NCBI GenBank assembly: GCA_018650465.1
Contig: JABIFY010000007.1
Location: 28,122 to 92,121, forward strand
DNA length: 64,000 nucleotides
Reading direction: 5' to 3'
Source of the DNA: Alphaproteobacteria bacterium
Lineage (GTDB): Bacteria; Pseudomonadota; Alphaproteobacteria; UBA2966
The notes beneath the pieces were generated by a model. The model had not been told where the DNA came from. It did not search any database and saw nothing but the letters and a program-made list of their open reading frames with translations. Position 1 is the first letter of the stretch, and every line of letters starts with the position of its first letter. The position numbers were made by a program, and so were the translations under genes. Positions 57,021 to 64,000 of this stretch are shown here, one piece after another.

Positions 57021-57260
57021 ACTGGGAAAAGGGTCATTTTTGTGATATGCAATGCCCTGCGTCCCGGAATTCCGGCAAGTTTGACGCGTTTTTTTGTGCA
57101 CTGCACACAGAGTTGCGTGGGCAGGGCAAGATTGAATAACACCTCGAGACCGGATACCTGAGATTATGTCGGTAGTGACAATTCAGGCAACAATATCAGC
57201 ACTGTATCCATAAGTACCCTGGCTTTCTCAATCACATAAACAGACAAGAGACGCACCAGC

Positions 57261-58547
57261 ATGGCGACGAAAAGCAAGACCAAAGCGAAACCAGCCCCAA
57301 AAACTCCTGCCAAAGCAAAGGCGAAGGCCACCACCAAAGCCAAAGCGGCACCGAAAGCCAAAACTGCGACCAAAGCAAAGACCGCAGTAAAGGCCAAAGT
57401 GAAGGCCAAGGCTGCGCCCAAAGTCAAACCAGCCGCCAAACCAAAAGCCAAACCCATAGCCAAAACCAAGACCAAGACAAAGCCTCAGGCAAAGTCAGTC
57501 GCTAAATCGAAAGCCAAAATCATCGAAAAATCCAAGCCGGCAGCCAAGCCAAAAACTGCTGCCAAACCAGCCGTAAAAAAATCCATTCCCTCAAAGGCAG
57601 CGGCAAAACCAAAAGCTGCCGCCAAAACCAAAGCAGCCCCGAAAGCGAAAGCCGTTGCCAAAGTAAAGGCAGCCCCGAAGGCAAAAGCCGTTGCCAAAGT
57701 AAAGGCAGCGCCAAAGGCCAAGGCAGCCGTAAAAAAGGCAGCTGTAAAAAAGCCAGCCGCAAAAAAACCGGCCAAAAAGCCAGCCCGTAAAAAAGCGGCG
57801 GCCAAAAAAGTTGTCTTGAGCAAGGGCACGTCGAAATCTGCCGCCAAATCAATTGCCAAAGCAGTGGCAAATTCCACCGCAGAAAACCCCACCAAACCCC
57901 TGCGTCGAGGCATGATCAAGCCAAGCTCATCGGTTCCCCATCCAAATAATCCCCAACCGATCAAGAAAGCAGTGCCGGCAAAGGACGAGAGTAAATCCGC
58001 AGCAGAAAGCGCCGCGCTTGCGGAGTCCAAAAAAGCAAAACCTGTCGCCAAACAGGTCAAACTGGACTTTGGGACTGATGATTTTGTAGTTTACCCGACC
58101 CATGGTGTCGGCAAGATTACCGGCATTGAGGAACAGGAAATCTCCGGCATGATCATGCAGCTGTTCCTCATTGATTTCGCCCAGGACAAAATGACCCTGC
58201 GGGTGCCGGTCGGCAAAGCCAAAACATCCGGCATGCGCCGATTGTCGACGACAAAGGAAATGGATGTGGCCTTGACCACCCTGAAAGGCAGGGCCCGCGT
58301 CAAACGCACCATGTGGAGCCGTCGGGCCCAGGAATATGAAGCCAAGATTAATTCCGGTGACCCGGTTTCCATTGCCGAAGTCCTGCGTGATTTGCACCGC
58401 AATTCAAATCAGCCCGACCAGTCCTACAGCGAGCGTCAGATTTATGAGGCAGCCCTGGAGCGTCTCGCCCGTGAGCTGGCCGCCGTTGAAAAAATAGATG
58501 AAGATAGCGCCACTGAAAGACTGGAAGAAGTTTTGCAAGCGGCCTGA
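57261..58547 (+). CDS. CarD-family regulator with a long histone H1-like N-terminus
   Basis: RNA-polymerase-binding regulator of 428 aa in two parts. Residues about 268-428 are a normal alphaproteobacterial CarD/CdnL: DDFVVYPTHGVGKITGIEEQ then the helical DNA-binding part with MTLRVPVGKAKTSGMRRLST. CarD binds the polymerase beta subunit and stabilises open promoters. Residues 1-205 are almost only Lys, Ala and Pro (for example KAKAKATTKAKAAPKAK), resembling histone H1-like bacterial proteins; 206-267 is a Ser/Pro/Asn linker. Standalone CarD is about 160-170 aa, so this is a fusion or extension. Contains 36-bp coding repeats. A terminator follows. Confidence 0.9.
   Translation: MATKSKTKAKPAPKTPAKAKAKATTKAKAAPKAKTATKAKTAVKAKVKAKAAPKVKPAAKPKAKPIAKTKTKTKPQAKSVAKSKAKIIEKSKPAAKPKTAAKPAVKKSIPSKAAAKPKAAAKTKAAPKAKAVAKVKAAPKAKAVAKVKAAPKAKAAVKKAAVKKPAAKKPAKKPARKKAAAKKVVLSKGTSKSAAKSIAKAVANSTAENPTKPLRRGMIKPSSSVPHPNNPQPIKKAVPAKDESKSAAESAALAESKKAKPVAKQVKLDFGTDDFVVYPTHGVGKITGIEEQEISGMIMQLFLIDFAQDKMTLRVPVGKAKTSGMRRLSTTKEMDVALTTLKGRARVKRTMWSRRAQEYEAKINSGDPVSIAEVLRDLHRNSNQPDQSYSERQIYEAALERLARELAAVEKIDEDSATERLEEVLQAA
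57630..57701 (+). repeat. 36-bp coding tandem repeat inside the H1-like region
   Basis: Two adjacent 36-bp units (57630-57665, 57666-57701) encode KAAPKAKAVAKV twice, differing at few bases, with a degenerate third unit following. Recent duplication within the KA-rich tract; copy number may vary between strains. Confidence 0.8.
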
Positions 58548-58568
58548 CGAGAATAACCATGAAGAATT

Positions 58569-58603
58569 GGGCGTGTCCGCAAACTGCGGCACGCCCTTTT
58601 TTT
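58569..58603 (+). terminator. Rho-independent terminator after carD
   Basis: gggcgtg / cacgccc outer stem with ccgc / gcgg inner stem around a 5-base loop, followed directly by seven T. It lies 21 bp after the carD stop. Confidence 0.9.
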
Positions 58604-58779
58604 GAGGCCACCGATATGGACGTTTCCCTTTAAACCAAAATCGCCCCAAACCGGAATCGGCCCTGTCGACGAATTTGTCCGCATCGGATACACTCCTGTT
58701 TCCGGGGCGGCGACTATCTGAAGATATGTCGATAGACAAATATTTTGCCCAAAATCCAGCGTAATTTCGGTTCAACCGA

Positions 58780-59610
58780 ATGCGCTTTGATCGAAAAGAA
58801 CAGATGACGGGCAGTGATCCACAAATATACGCCACGCTGACCAATGCGGAACGTGTCTGGGCCATCGGTGCTGTCCATGGCGAGCGCGACAAACTTGTTG
58901 ATCTGCACAAGGAACTGCGCGGTCGATTGCAAACGGGGGACCGCCTGGTTTATCTGGGCAACTGCATTGGTTATGGGCCGGATCCCGTAGGGACGGTTAA
59001 CGAAATCATTTCCTTCCGGCGCGAGTTTTTGGCCCGCCCTGGCACCTTCCGTGACGACCACGTCTTGCTACGCGGCGCCCAGGAGGAGATGCTTCGCAAG
59101 CTGGGGCAGTTGCAACTGGCACCTGGCCCTGGCGAGGCCCTGCAATGGATGCTGGATCACGGGGCTGCTGCCACACTCGAGTCTTATGGTATCAACAGTA
59201 TCGACGGGCTGGGCTGTTGCCGCGAAGGGGTTGTATCCCTGACCCGCTGGAGCGGGAATATCACCAGAACTTTACGCAACTTGCCGGGACATGACGAATA
59301 TAGTGTGGCCCTGCGCCGGGCCGCCTTTACCAATGGGGGCGAGCTATTGTTCAGCGCCGCCGGTATCAATCCCGATCGCCCGGTTAGTGAACAGGGCGAT
59401 GCCTTCTGGTGGGGCAGTGCCGGCTTCAGCACCATCCAGGAACCCTGGCGTGGATTTGTCCGCATCGTGCGGGGCAGCGATCCGGTTGCCCATGAAGCGG
59501 AAATGGGAGCGATAACAGCCACCCTGGACGGTGGAGCTGGAACCGGCGGCACCCTGCACGCAGCCTGTTTTACCCTGGATGGTAAACCCCTGGACTGGAT
59601 TCAGCTTTAA
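58780..59610 (+). CDS. PPP-like metallophosphoesterase homologue lacking metal ligands
   Basis: Protein of 276 aa whose frame matches the PPP/ApaH phosphatase fold in order, but with ligands replaced. AIGDxHG reads AIGAVHGERDKL (Asp to Ala31, His33 kept). GDxxDRGP reads LGNCIGYGPD (Asp to Asn61, second Asp to Gly64). RGNHE reads RGAQEEML (Asn-His to Ala100-Gln101). The end, TLDGGAGTGGTLHAACFTLD, still follows the family's final strand pair. A catalytic dimetal centre is therefore unlikely; a binding or structural role is probable. ATG at 58804 is an alternative start. It lies between carD and rpoH. Confidence 0.75.
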   Translation: MRFDRKEQMTGSDPQIYATLTNAERVWAIGAVHGERDKLVDLHKELRGRLQTGDRLVYLGNCIGYGPDPVGTVNEIISFRREFLARPGTFRDDHVLLRGAQEEMLRKLGQLQLAPGPGEALQWMLDHGAAATLESYGINSIDGLGCCREGVVSLTRWSGNITRTLRNLPGHDEYSVALRRAAFTNGGELLFSAAGINPDRPVSEQGDAFWWGSAGFSTIQEPWRGFVRIVRGSDPVAHEAEMGAITATLDGGAGTGGTLHAACFTLDGKPLDWIQL

Positions 59611-59892
59611 TTTGCCGCGCCCGTCGCGATTCGTTCCAGGATTTCCCTCAAAGCATTGGAAATGGCTGGTTTAGCTATTCCTACTAAATTAGTCGGAATT
59701 AAACTTCACCTTTCTGTGATTAACGCTTGTGCAACCTAATTTCATCTGCCAACATCCTATCATTATACTCAGTTATTCGTGGTGACCTGATAATTACAAG
59801 GGGAAAGGGTCATCGACGTGCCTGCGAGGGGCACATTTCAATTTGACGTCAGATGTGGGGGTTATAGACGCAAAGCCAACGAGGGTTATGTT

Positions 59893-60777
59893 ATGGCTTT
59901 TGTCGACACACCTGAGACCCAAAAAGCAAATCGGCGCTTCATTCGAAACGCCATGAAAATTCCACTATTGGAACGGGACGAAGAGCAAGAACTGGCCACA
60001 GCGTGGCGAGACAATGGTGATGAAGGTGCCTTGCATAAACTTGTGACGCCTTATATGCGGCTGGTCATTTCTACAGCCACACGCTATCGATCGTACGGCT
60101 TGCCCATCGGTGATCTTGTCCAGGAGGGCAATATTGGCCTGATGCAGGCAGCTGCGAAATTCGAGCCTGAGCGTGAAGTTCGCTTTTCAACCTATGCCAC
60201 ATGGTGGATCCGGTCCTCGATGCAGGAATATGTCCTGCGGAACTGGTCTATTGTTCGCACCGGCACAACGGCTGCCCAAAAATCCCTGTTTTTCAATCTG
60301 CGCCGCCTGCGCGCCCGCATTGAAGACGGCAGCGGTGTGCTCACTGATGCAAACCGTCAGGAAATTGCCACTTGTCTGAACGTGCCTTTACGCGATGTCT
60401 TGATGATGGAAGGCCGTATGTCCGGGTCCGACCGGTCATTGAACACGCCGGTTGGTGAAAATGGCGAGAGCCAATGGCAGGACTTTCTGGCCGACGACGG
60501 GGCCGATCCAGAAGAGCAGGTTATGGACGGTCACGACACCCAGGTGCGCAGTCGCTGGATTGAAACGGCGGTCGCTGAATTGAACCCCCGTGAGCAAACC
60601 ATCATTCGCAGGCGGCGTTTGTCAGAGGATGGCCAAACCCTGGAAGTTTTGGGTCAGCATTTGGGCATCAGCAAGGAACGTGTGCGCCAGATCGAACAGG
60701 AAGCCATGAAAAAGCTGAAAAATGCCCTGCAGCGTCAGGCAGGCGATACCCGTGTTATGGCCATGTTGCCAGCGTAA
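59893..60777 (+). CDS. rpoH: RNA polymerase sigma-32 family factor
   Basis: Heat-shock-type sigma factor of about 294 aa. Region 2 has RDNGDEGALHKLVTPYMRLV and LPIGDLVQEGNIGLMQAAAK with FSTYATWWIRSSMQEYVLRN. The RpoH box reads QKSLFFNLRRLRARI, characteristic of sigma-32. Region 4 ends LGQHLGISKERVRQIEQEAM. ATG at 59893 has gaggg upstream; an earlier start at 59818 would add 25 unlike residues. Alphaproteobacteria often have several RpoH; this may be one of them. The 280-bp upstream region holds its promoter, with no gene. Confidence 0.94.
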   Translation: MAFVDTPETQKANRRFIRNAMKIPLLERDEEQELATAWRDNGDEGALHKLVTPYMRLVISTATRYRSYGLPIGDLVQEGNIGLMQAAAKFEPEREVRFSTYATWWIRSSMQEYVLRNWSIVRTGTTAAQKSLFFNLRRLRARIEDGSGVLTDANRQEIATCLNVPLRDVLMMEGRMSGSDRSLNTPVGENGESQWQDFLADDGADPEEQVMDGHDTQVRSRWIETAVAELNPREQTIIRRRRLSEDGQTLEVLGQHLGISKERVRQIEQEAMKKLKNALQRQAGDTRVMAMLPA

Positions 60778-60837
60778 CTTTTTGCCAACCCAATAAAACG
60801 CACGAACAAGCAGCGCGCCCGAATCAATTTCAGATGA

Positions 60838-62316
60838 CTATTCTGAAACAGTCTTGGCGCGCTGTCCTGTTTTCAGACGCTGTCCTGATGCCAGGCCGTT
60901 CAGCACCCGGAAGCGGGCGACCTGAAAATCATCAAACGGCATTTGCCCGGCCAGACTTTCTACTGTGTCGCGGGCACCCACTGTAATCACCCGGATGCGC
61001 AAGGGCTTGATCTCGCCTCTCTCATCTTCAGCCAATCGACGAAAGCGGAATGTTGTGCGGCGAAAGGCTTCATCGAGCGCGGCTGTGCGCGCCACGGGTG
61101 ATACAAACAGGAAGCGGGCGATCGTTTTCCGATCAAAGCGAACGGCCACCATGCGTAAATCCAGAGGACCCTCCTTGCCCTTGACCCGGGCTGCGCCCGT
61201 TGCGGCAGTCATGCCATTAATCTGAATGGGTTCAACCTTGTTCAGGCGCAGTTTTTTGCCCCAGTTGCGGATCAGATAACCACTGAGGTTACCGCGCCAG
61301 GGCTTGCTGTCACTGTCAAAAATAATCTTCGCCCCCTTGCGGTCTTGGGCAAGGACGGCACGCGGTGAATTGATCAAACGGAAACCGGGCGGCACGCTGA
61401 AGGTAAAACCGAGATCAGGGTGAAAAAAGATACGCCCCCGGATCAAACCCTGCGCCGGGTCATCGCCATAAATCATACCATCAATTTTATCCAGCAACCT
61501 GGATCGCAAATTGGGCGCATTCGGGTTCGCCTTTGCCGTTTCGGCGGCAGTGCGTTGAACCCGCTCGGCAGTGCGGGGGTGGGTGGAAAATATACTGGCT
61601 GCCGGGTCCTTGCCCTGCTTGCCTGCGATGGCGCGGGCCAAACTGCTTTCGGCCTGAAGAGATTTCAGGAAAGCCACGGAATCAAGAGTGCTGTAGCCGG
61701 TGCGCGCAAGATAGCGAATACCCAGTTCATCGGCCTGATGTTCCTGATCTCTTGAGTGGCCTTTAAGATAAATGGCACTGCCCATCTCGGCCATTTGACC
61801 GACGCTCCGGTTGCCTGTTGCCGCCCCCAAAAGCGCCGACCCCAGTCCCAGTATGACGGACTTGTTATAGCGCTGGGCTGAGTGTCGCGCGGTGACGTGA
61901 CCGATTTCATGGCCCAGCACACTGGCCAGTTCAGCTTCGGAATTGGCCAGGGCCAGCAGCCCGCGCGAGATATAGACATATCCCCCCGGCAAGGCGAAGG
62001 CGTTCACCACTGGCGAATTCAACACCGTAAAGCGAAATTTCAGATCGGCTCGTTCCGAATGGGACGCCAGCCTGCCACCAATGCTGGCCACATAGCCACC
62101 GATCCTGGGATCGTCATAAACACCGCCGAATTGCTTGACCATTTTGGGGTGTTCTTCAGCCCCGATCTGGCGCTCTTTTTCCGGCTGCATGAAGGGCGTG
62201 AAATTTTGTTCCCCCGTTGCCGGGTTTTGTGTGACACAAGCACTGACAACAGGTAGCAGAACAACAACAGGCAGCAGGGCACGCAATGATTTCAAGATCA
62301 GTTGGGGCTTCAGCAT
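60838..62316 (-). CDS. M48-family metalloprotease, lipoprotein
   Basis: Zn-protease of 492 aa of the BepA/YfgC-like M48 group. A lipobox (VVSAC, Cys27) puts it in the periplasm attached to membrane. Catalytic HExxH is in SVLGHEIGHVTARHSAQRYN, third ligand Glu in DQEHQADELGIRYLARTGY. The C-terminal half is an uncharacterised domain with a final LysM-like stretch (VITVGARDTVESLAGQ). BepA-like enzymes assist outer membrane protein assembly. Its ATG overlaps the thermonuclease stop by one base (TGATG), so it is translationally coupled. Confidence 0.9.
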   Translation of the reverse strand: MLKPQLILKSLRALLPVVVLLPVVSACVTQNPATGEQNFTPFMQPEKERQIGAEEHPKMVKQFGGVYDDPRIGGYVASIGGRLASHSERADLKFRFTVLNSPVVNAFALPGGYVYISRGLLALANSEAELASVLGHEIGHVTARHSAQRYNKSVILGLGSALLGAATGNRSVGQMAEMGSAIYLKGHSRDQEHQADELGIRYLARTGYSTLDSVAFLKSLQAESSLARAIAGKQGKDPAASIFSTHPRTAERVQRTAAETAKANPNAPNLRSRLLDKIDGMIYGDDPAQGLIRGRIFFHPDLGFTFSVPPGFRLINSPRAVLAQDRKGAKIIFDSDSKPWRGNLSGYLIRNWGKKLRLNKVEPIQINGMTAATGAARVKGKEGPLDLRMVAVRFDRKTIARFLFVSPVARTAALDEAFRRTTFRFRRLAEDERGEIKPLRIRVITVGARDTVESLAGQMPFDDFQVARFRVLNGLASGQRLKTGQRAKTVSE

Positions 62317-63110
62317 CAGTTCAGGACCTCGATTTGTTCCGGGTGGGTGGCTTCTATCATCGGACCGTTGCGCCAATTGATCCAGCCCCGCACCCTGATT
62401 TCACGGCCCGACCAGGTTTCTGGTCGCAATCCTGCTTTGCTGAACAGGCGCCCGTTTTTTGGTGAAATTGTGACCGTGAAATCCTCACGCCAATCCGCGC
62501 CGAAATTCAGATAAACCCGTCCCTTGATACGCACCGCATCTTTAATGCGGGCTTTAACCAGTTGAAAGGTGTCAACCATCTTGTGACTACGGGATGCGGT
62601 AATGATCTTGTAATAGTCATGCGACCAGAGCCCTTCCCGCCCCTCGCGGGCAGCGCTTTCCAGGGCCAGCATGGCATCGACACGGGTGCGGTTGTCACGA
62701 AAACTGTAGACCCGCGCCAGTCCTCGTTCCAACAGCCAGCCCTGCACCCATGTGCCGTCCGCAAGATGCAAATGTGCCAGCGCCCGGCCATGTCTGTCCT
62801 GACGCCGCCCGCCCCAGGACAGCCGCACAATCTTGCCCAGCACCAGGTCTTTCAGCCCCGCTTTTGACTCGTCAGCAAAAGGCTGTTTTTGCACATAGTC
62901 CCGACCCAGCGGCAGTTTCGGGGCCTGGATACCCACAAGCCGGACCTGGCGTTGGTCGTCCAAAACAACGGTATCGCCATCGACCACCGAGACAACCCTG
63001 GCTTCGCCACCACGCACAAGCTTGCCGCTGCGACTGGCGGCATGGGCAGATAAAAAACCGCTGAAAAGCAGCGAAACCAGCAACAGGGAATGGAGGATCA
63101 AGCGCATCAT
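62316..63110 (-). CDS. Thermonuclease (SNase)-family protein, exported
   Basis: Secreted nuclease-like protein of 264 aa. The signal peptide is MMRLILHSLLLVSLLFSGFL. The SNase fold has VVDGDTVVLDDQRQVRLVGI with its Asp-Gly-Asp-Thr, catalytic Arg in VRLVG-type text, and AHLHLADGTWVQGWLLERGL. The C-terminal 90 residues form an added domain (LVKARIKDAVRIKGRVYLNF). It probably cleaves nucleic acid in the periplasm or outside. It leads a two-gene operon with the M48 protease and its start overlaps the upstream end of the longest frame of the PagL-like gene. Confidence 0.88.
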   Translation of the reverse strand: MMRLILHSLLLVSLLFSGFLSAHAASRSGKLVRGGEARVVSVVDGDTVVLDDQRQVRLVGIQAPKLPLGRDYVQKQPFADESKAGLKDLVLGKIVRLSWGGRRQDRHGRALAHLHLADGTWVQGWLLERGLARVYSFRDNRTRVDAMLALESAAREGREGLWSHDYYKIITASRSHKMVDTFQLVKARIKDAVRIKGRVYLNFGADWREDFTVTISPKNGRLFSKAGLRPETWSGREIRVRGWINWRNGPMIEATHPEQIEVLN

Positions 63111-63182
63111 ACGCCCACTTTAGGGTGTTTCCTTTTATTAATGAACGCCATAAACTGCAGCTGTTCTGATGGAGGGCGCGTT

Positions 63183-63716
63183 TTGCATATTTTCCGACAT
63201 TCCAAAGCCGCATACGGGTTGTTCATAAGCCTGTGTTTAATGGCTTTCAATACAGCGCCTGCGTCTGCTGATGATCCCGATTTTCTCGCAATCAGTGCAG
63301 GTGTTCATGATTTCCATGATAACCGCACGGCCGTTGAAGGACGGCTTGAATATCGCTCGGATATTGAACTATACGTATTTCGACCCTTCACCGGTTTCAT
63401 GATGACCAATGACAGCGCCATGTATGGTTATGGCGGCGTGTTTATGGACCTGTTTTTTGGCCGCCGTCTTGTGCTGCAACCCAGCTTCGCAGTTGGGGCC
63501 TATTCAAAAGGCAGTGGCAAGGACCTGGGCCACTGGATCGAATTTCGCTCACAGCTTGAACTTGCCTGGCGCTTTGATGATCGCTCCCGCCTTGGGCTGT
63601 CGGTCAACCATATTTCCAATGCCAGCATCAGCGACAATAATCCCGGCACCGAATCCGTCGTGCTGACTTATGCCCTGCCCTTCGACAAAATCACCAAAGG
63701 CAATCTCTGGGAGTAA
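63183..63716 (+). CDS. PagL-like lipid A 3-O-deacylase (acyloxyacyl hydrolase family)
   Basis: Outer-membrane beta-barrel enzyme of about 177 aa. Signal region LFISLCLMAFNTAPASA. Barrel strands include FLAISAGVHDFHDNRTAVEG and YGYGGVFMDLFFGRRLVLQP. The catalytic segment LSVNHISNASISDNNPGTES holds the His-Ser pair and a downstream Glu matching the PagL triad. TTG at 63183 is chosen as start because ggagg lies 7 bases upstream; longer frames reach into the divergent thermonuclease. It may trim lipid A acyl chains. Confidence 0.82.
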   Translation: MHIFRHSKAAYGLFISLCLMAFNTAPASADDPDFLAISAGVHDFHDNRTAVEGRLEYRSDIELYVFRPFTGFMMTNDSAMYGYGGVFMDLFFGRRLVLQPSFAVGAYSKGSGKDLGHWIEFRSQLELAWRFDDRSRLGLSVNHISNASISDNNPGTESVVLTYALPFDKITKGNLWE

Positions 63717-63784
63717 AGGCAGGCGGTCCCGGTAGCGCTATATCTTGCCGATAGCCTGTCATTGGGCTATGTCTTGCTTTAATT

Positions 63785-63824
63785 GGTCCCGTAGCTCAGT
63801 CGGATAGAGCGCAAGATTCCTAAT
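63785..63824 (+). tRNA. tRNA-Arg(CCT), truncated 5' half
   Basis: Bases read as a tRNA up to the anticodon loop: acceptor 5' strand ggtcccg, TA, D-stem gctc/gagc, D-loop agtcggata, anticodon arm caaga-ttcctaa with CCT at 63819-63821. The 3' arm should begin tcttg but only its first t is present, then gcattatacac. No T-loop or acceptor 3' strand follows within 125 bp. So it is a broken gene that ends at the anticodon loop. Confidence 0.75.
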
Positions 63825-63949
63825 GCATTATACACACTATAATATCTTTTAATATCAATATGTTAATTTCATTTTTTACATATCACACTAATTACACACT
63901 TGCACACTTCAATTGTTTCATCCATTGTGCCAATATTGAAAAATCAGTT
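63825..63949. other. AT-rich spacer with ACAC-type repeats between two tRNA halves
   Basis: About 125 bp, much richer in A+T than the rest of the window. Repeats such as atacacac, ttacacac and ttgcacac recur (63830, 63890, 63900 regions). This look is typical of tyrosine-recombinase att arms. No gene fits. Confidence 0.5.
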
Positions 63950-64000
63950 GGCCCCGTAGCTCAGTAGGATAGAGCGTCGGATTCCTGAAATTAATTGGGC
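63950..64000 (+). tRNA. tRNA-Arg(CCT), 5' part, interrupted after the anticodon, truncated by window
   Basis: Again a clean 5' half: ggccccg, TA, D-arm gctc-agtaggata-gagc, anticodon arm tcgga-ttcct with CCT at 63984-63986. The next bases should be aa then tccga; instead gaaattaattgggc follows to the window edge. The break falls right after anticodon position 36, the site where self-splicing group I introns sit in some bacterial tRNAs, and the ggg could pair with cct as an internal guide. Alternatively it is another integration scar. Confidence 0.6.

Larger units (their letters stand above)
56839..57260. other. Intergenic region with tandem repeats, fdxA to carD
   Basis: 422 bp without a supported gene. 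It holds the fdxA terminator (56901-56940), four 17-bp tandem repeats (56953-57020), a 12-bp palindrome ccggaattccgg at 57064-57075, and further short inverted repeats (gccctgc near 57048 and gcagggc near 57120). The carD promoter must be in its right half. The short open frames crossing it in either direction look accidental. Confidence 0.6.

Noticed and set aside
57261..57830. Repeated DNA in carD considered as CRISPR or non-coding tandem array
   Set aside because: Repeats are in frame, without spacers, and encode the KA-rich tail; no cas genes.
57485..58060. 191-codon hydrophobic-looking open frame antisense to carD
   Set aside because: It is the complement of Lys/Ala codons, which read as Phe/Ala/Leu on the other strand; no start signal.
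59611..59892. RNA thermometer in the rpoH leader
   Set aside because: No convincing structure covering the ribosome site could be drawn by eye; needs folding.
63717..63784. Short inverted repeat atagcc / ggctat after the PagL-like gene as terminator
   Set aside because: Six-base stem with a long loop and no continuous T-run; left unassigned.

Overview
The window reads as a chromosomal segment of a free-living alphaproteobacterium, probably from the Rhodospirillales and related orders. The evidence is the gene content: the BolA / J-domain / CobS / CobT block, an aroB-CorC pair, a SUV3-like helicase followed by an S4 protein, FdxA and CarD, an RpoH-type sigma factor, an IalB-family protein, a GcvA-type LysR regulator and a DUF1127 protein. 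It is dense with short operons on both strands, and most genes are metabolic or housekeeping. No complete prophage, insertion sequence, rRNA operon or CRISPR array is visible.

Layout. 1-3.2 kb: the 3' part of aroB, a CorC/HlyC-type CBS protein, an AEC transporter and a convergent ribbon-helix-helix protein. 3.4-9.3 kb: bolA divergent from an XRE regulator, then a J-domain protein, the cobaltochelatase subunits cobS and cobT, and an HSL-type hydrolase. 9.3-17 kb: a YhhQ-type transporter, rpmB, meaB, a small coiled-coil protein, an AlkD-like glycosylase, a DUF4389 protein, an M81 peptidase and methylmalonyl-CoA mutase. CobST, the B12-dependent mutase and its chaperone GTPase thus lie within about 12 kb. 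17-25.9 kb: an AbrB/Doc toxin-antitoxin pair with a damaged Doc active site, argG, a cupin, a DMT/DMT/SDR operon, acetoacetyl-CoA synthetase, an unknown helical protein and a HIT protein. 26-35.8 kb: a tiny lipoprotein, a PCu(A)C copper chaperone with a DUF2946 protein, a GlcG-like protein with a MATE pump, LysR, DUF1127, DinB, GNAT, a decayed DMT transporter, a histidine kinase, a DsbA-like isomerase, a quinone oxidoreductase and mug.

35.9-45 kb: asparaginase, a SPOUT methyltransferase, IalB, rlmN and a pentapeptide-repeat protein. An accessory-looking block follows, in which two close DoxX paralogues bracket a LysR regulator and a secreted caspase-like protein. The second DoxX is divergent from an ArsR-permease pair. 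45-52.7 kb: a BI-1 protein, an FtsX-type ABC exporter with a divergent arylesterase, ThpR, a tyrosine phosphatase with a fructosamine kinase, and a sirtuin. 52.8-60.8 kb: helicase, S4, TerB-like, fdxA, a CarD protein with a very long histone-H1-like N-terminus, a PPP-like protein without its metal ligands, and rpoH. 60.8-63.7 kb: an M48 lipoprotein protease coupled to a thermonuclease, and a PagL-like outer-membrane protein.

The right edge holds two 5' halves of tRNA-Arg(CCT) genes. The first is cut off at the anticodon loop and followed by AT-rich DNA with ACAC-type repeats, like an integration junction. The second is interrupted directly after the anticodon and runs off the window, as expected if it carries a group I intron. 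The observations most worth following are the H1-like CarD fusion, the tRNA junction, the degenerate Doc, the pseudo-phosphatase and the duplicated DoxX block.
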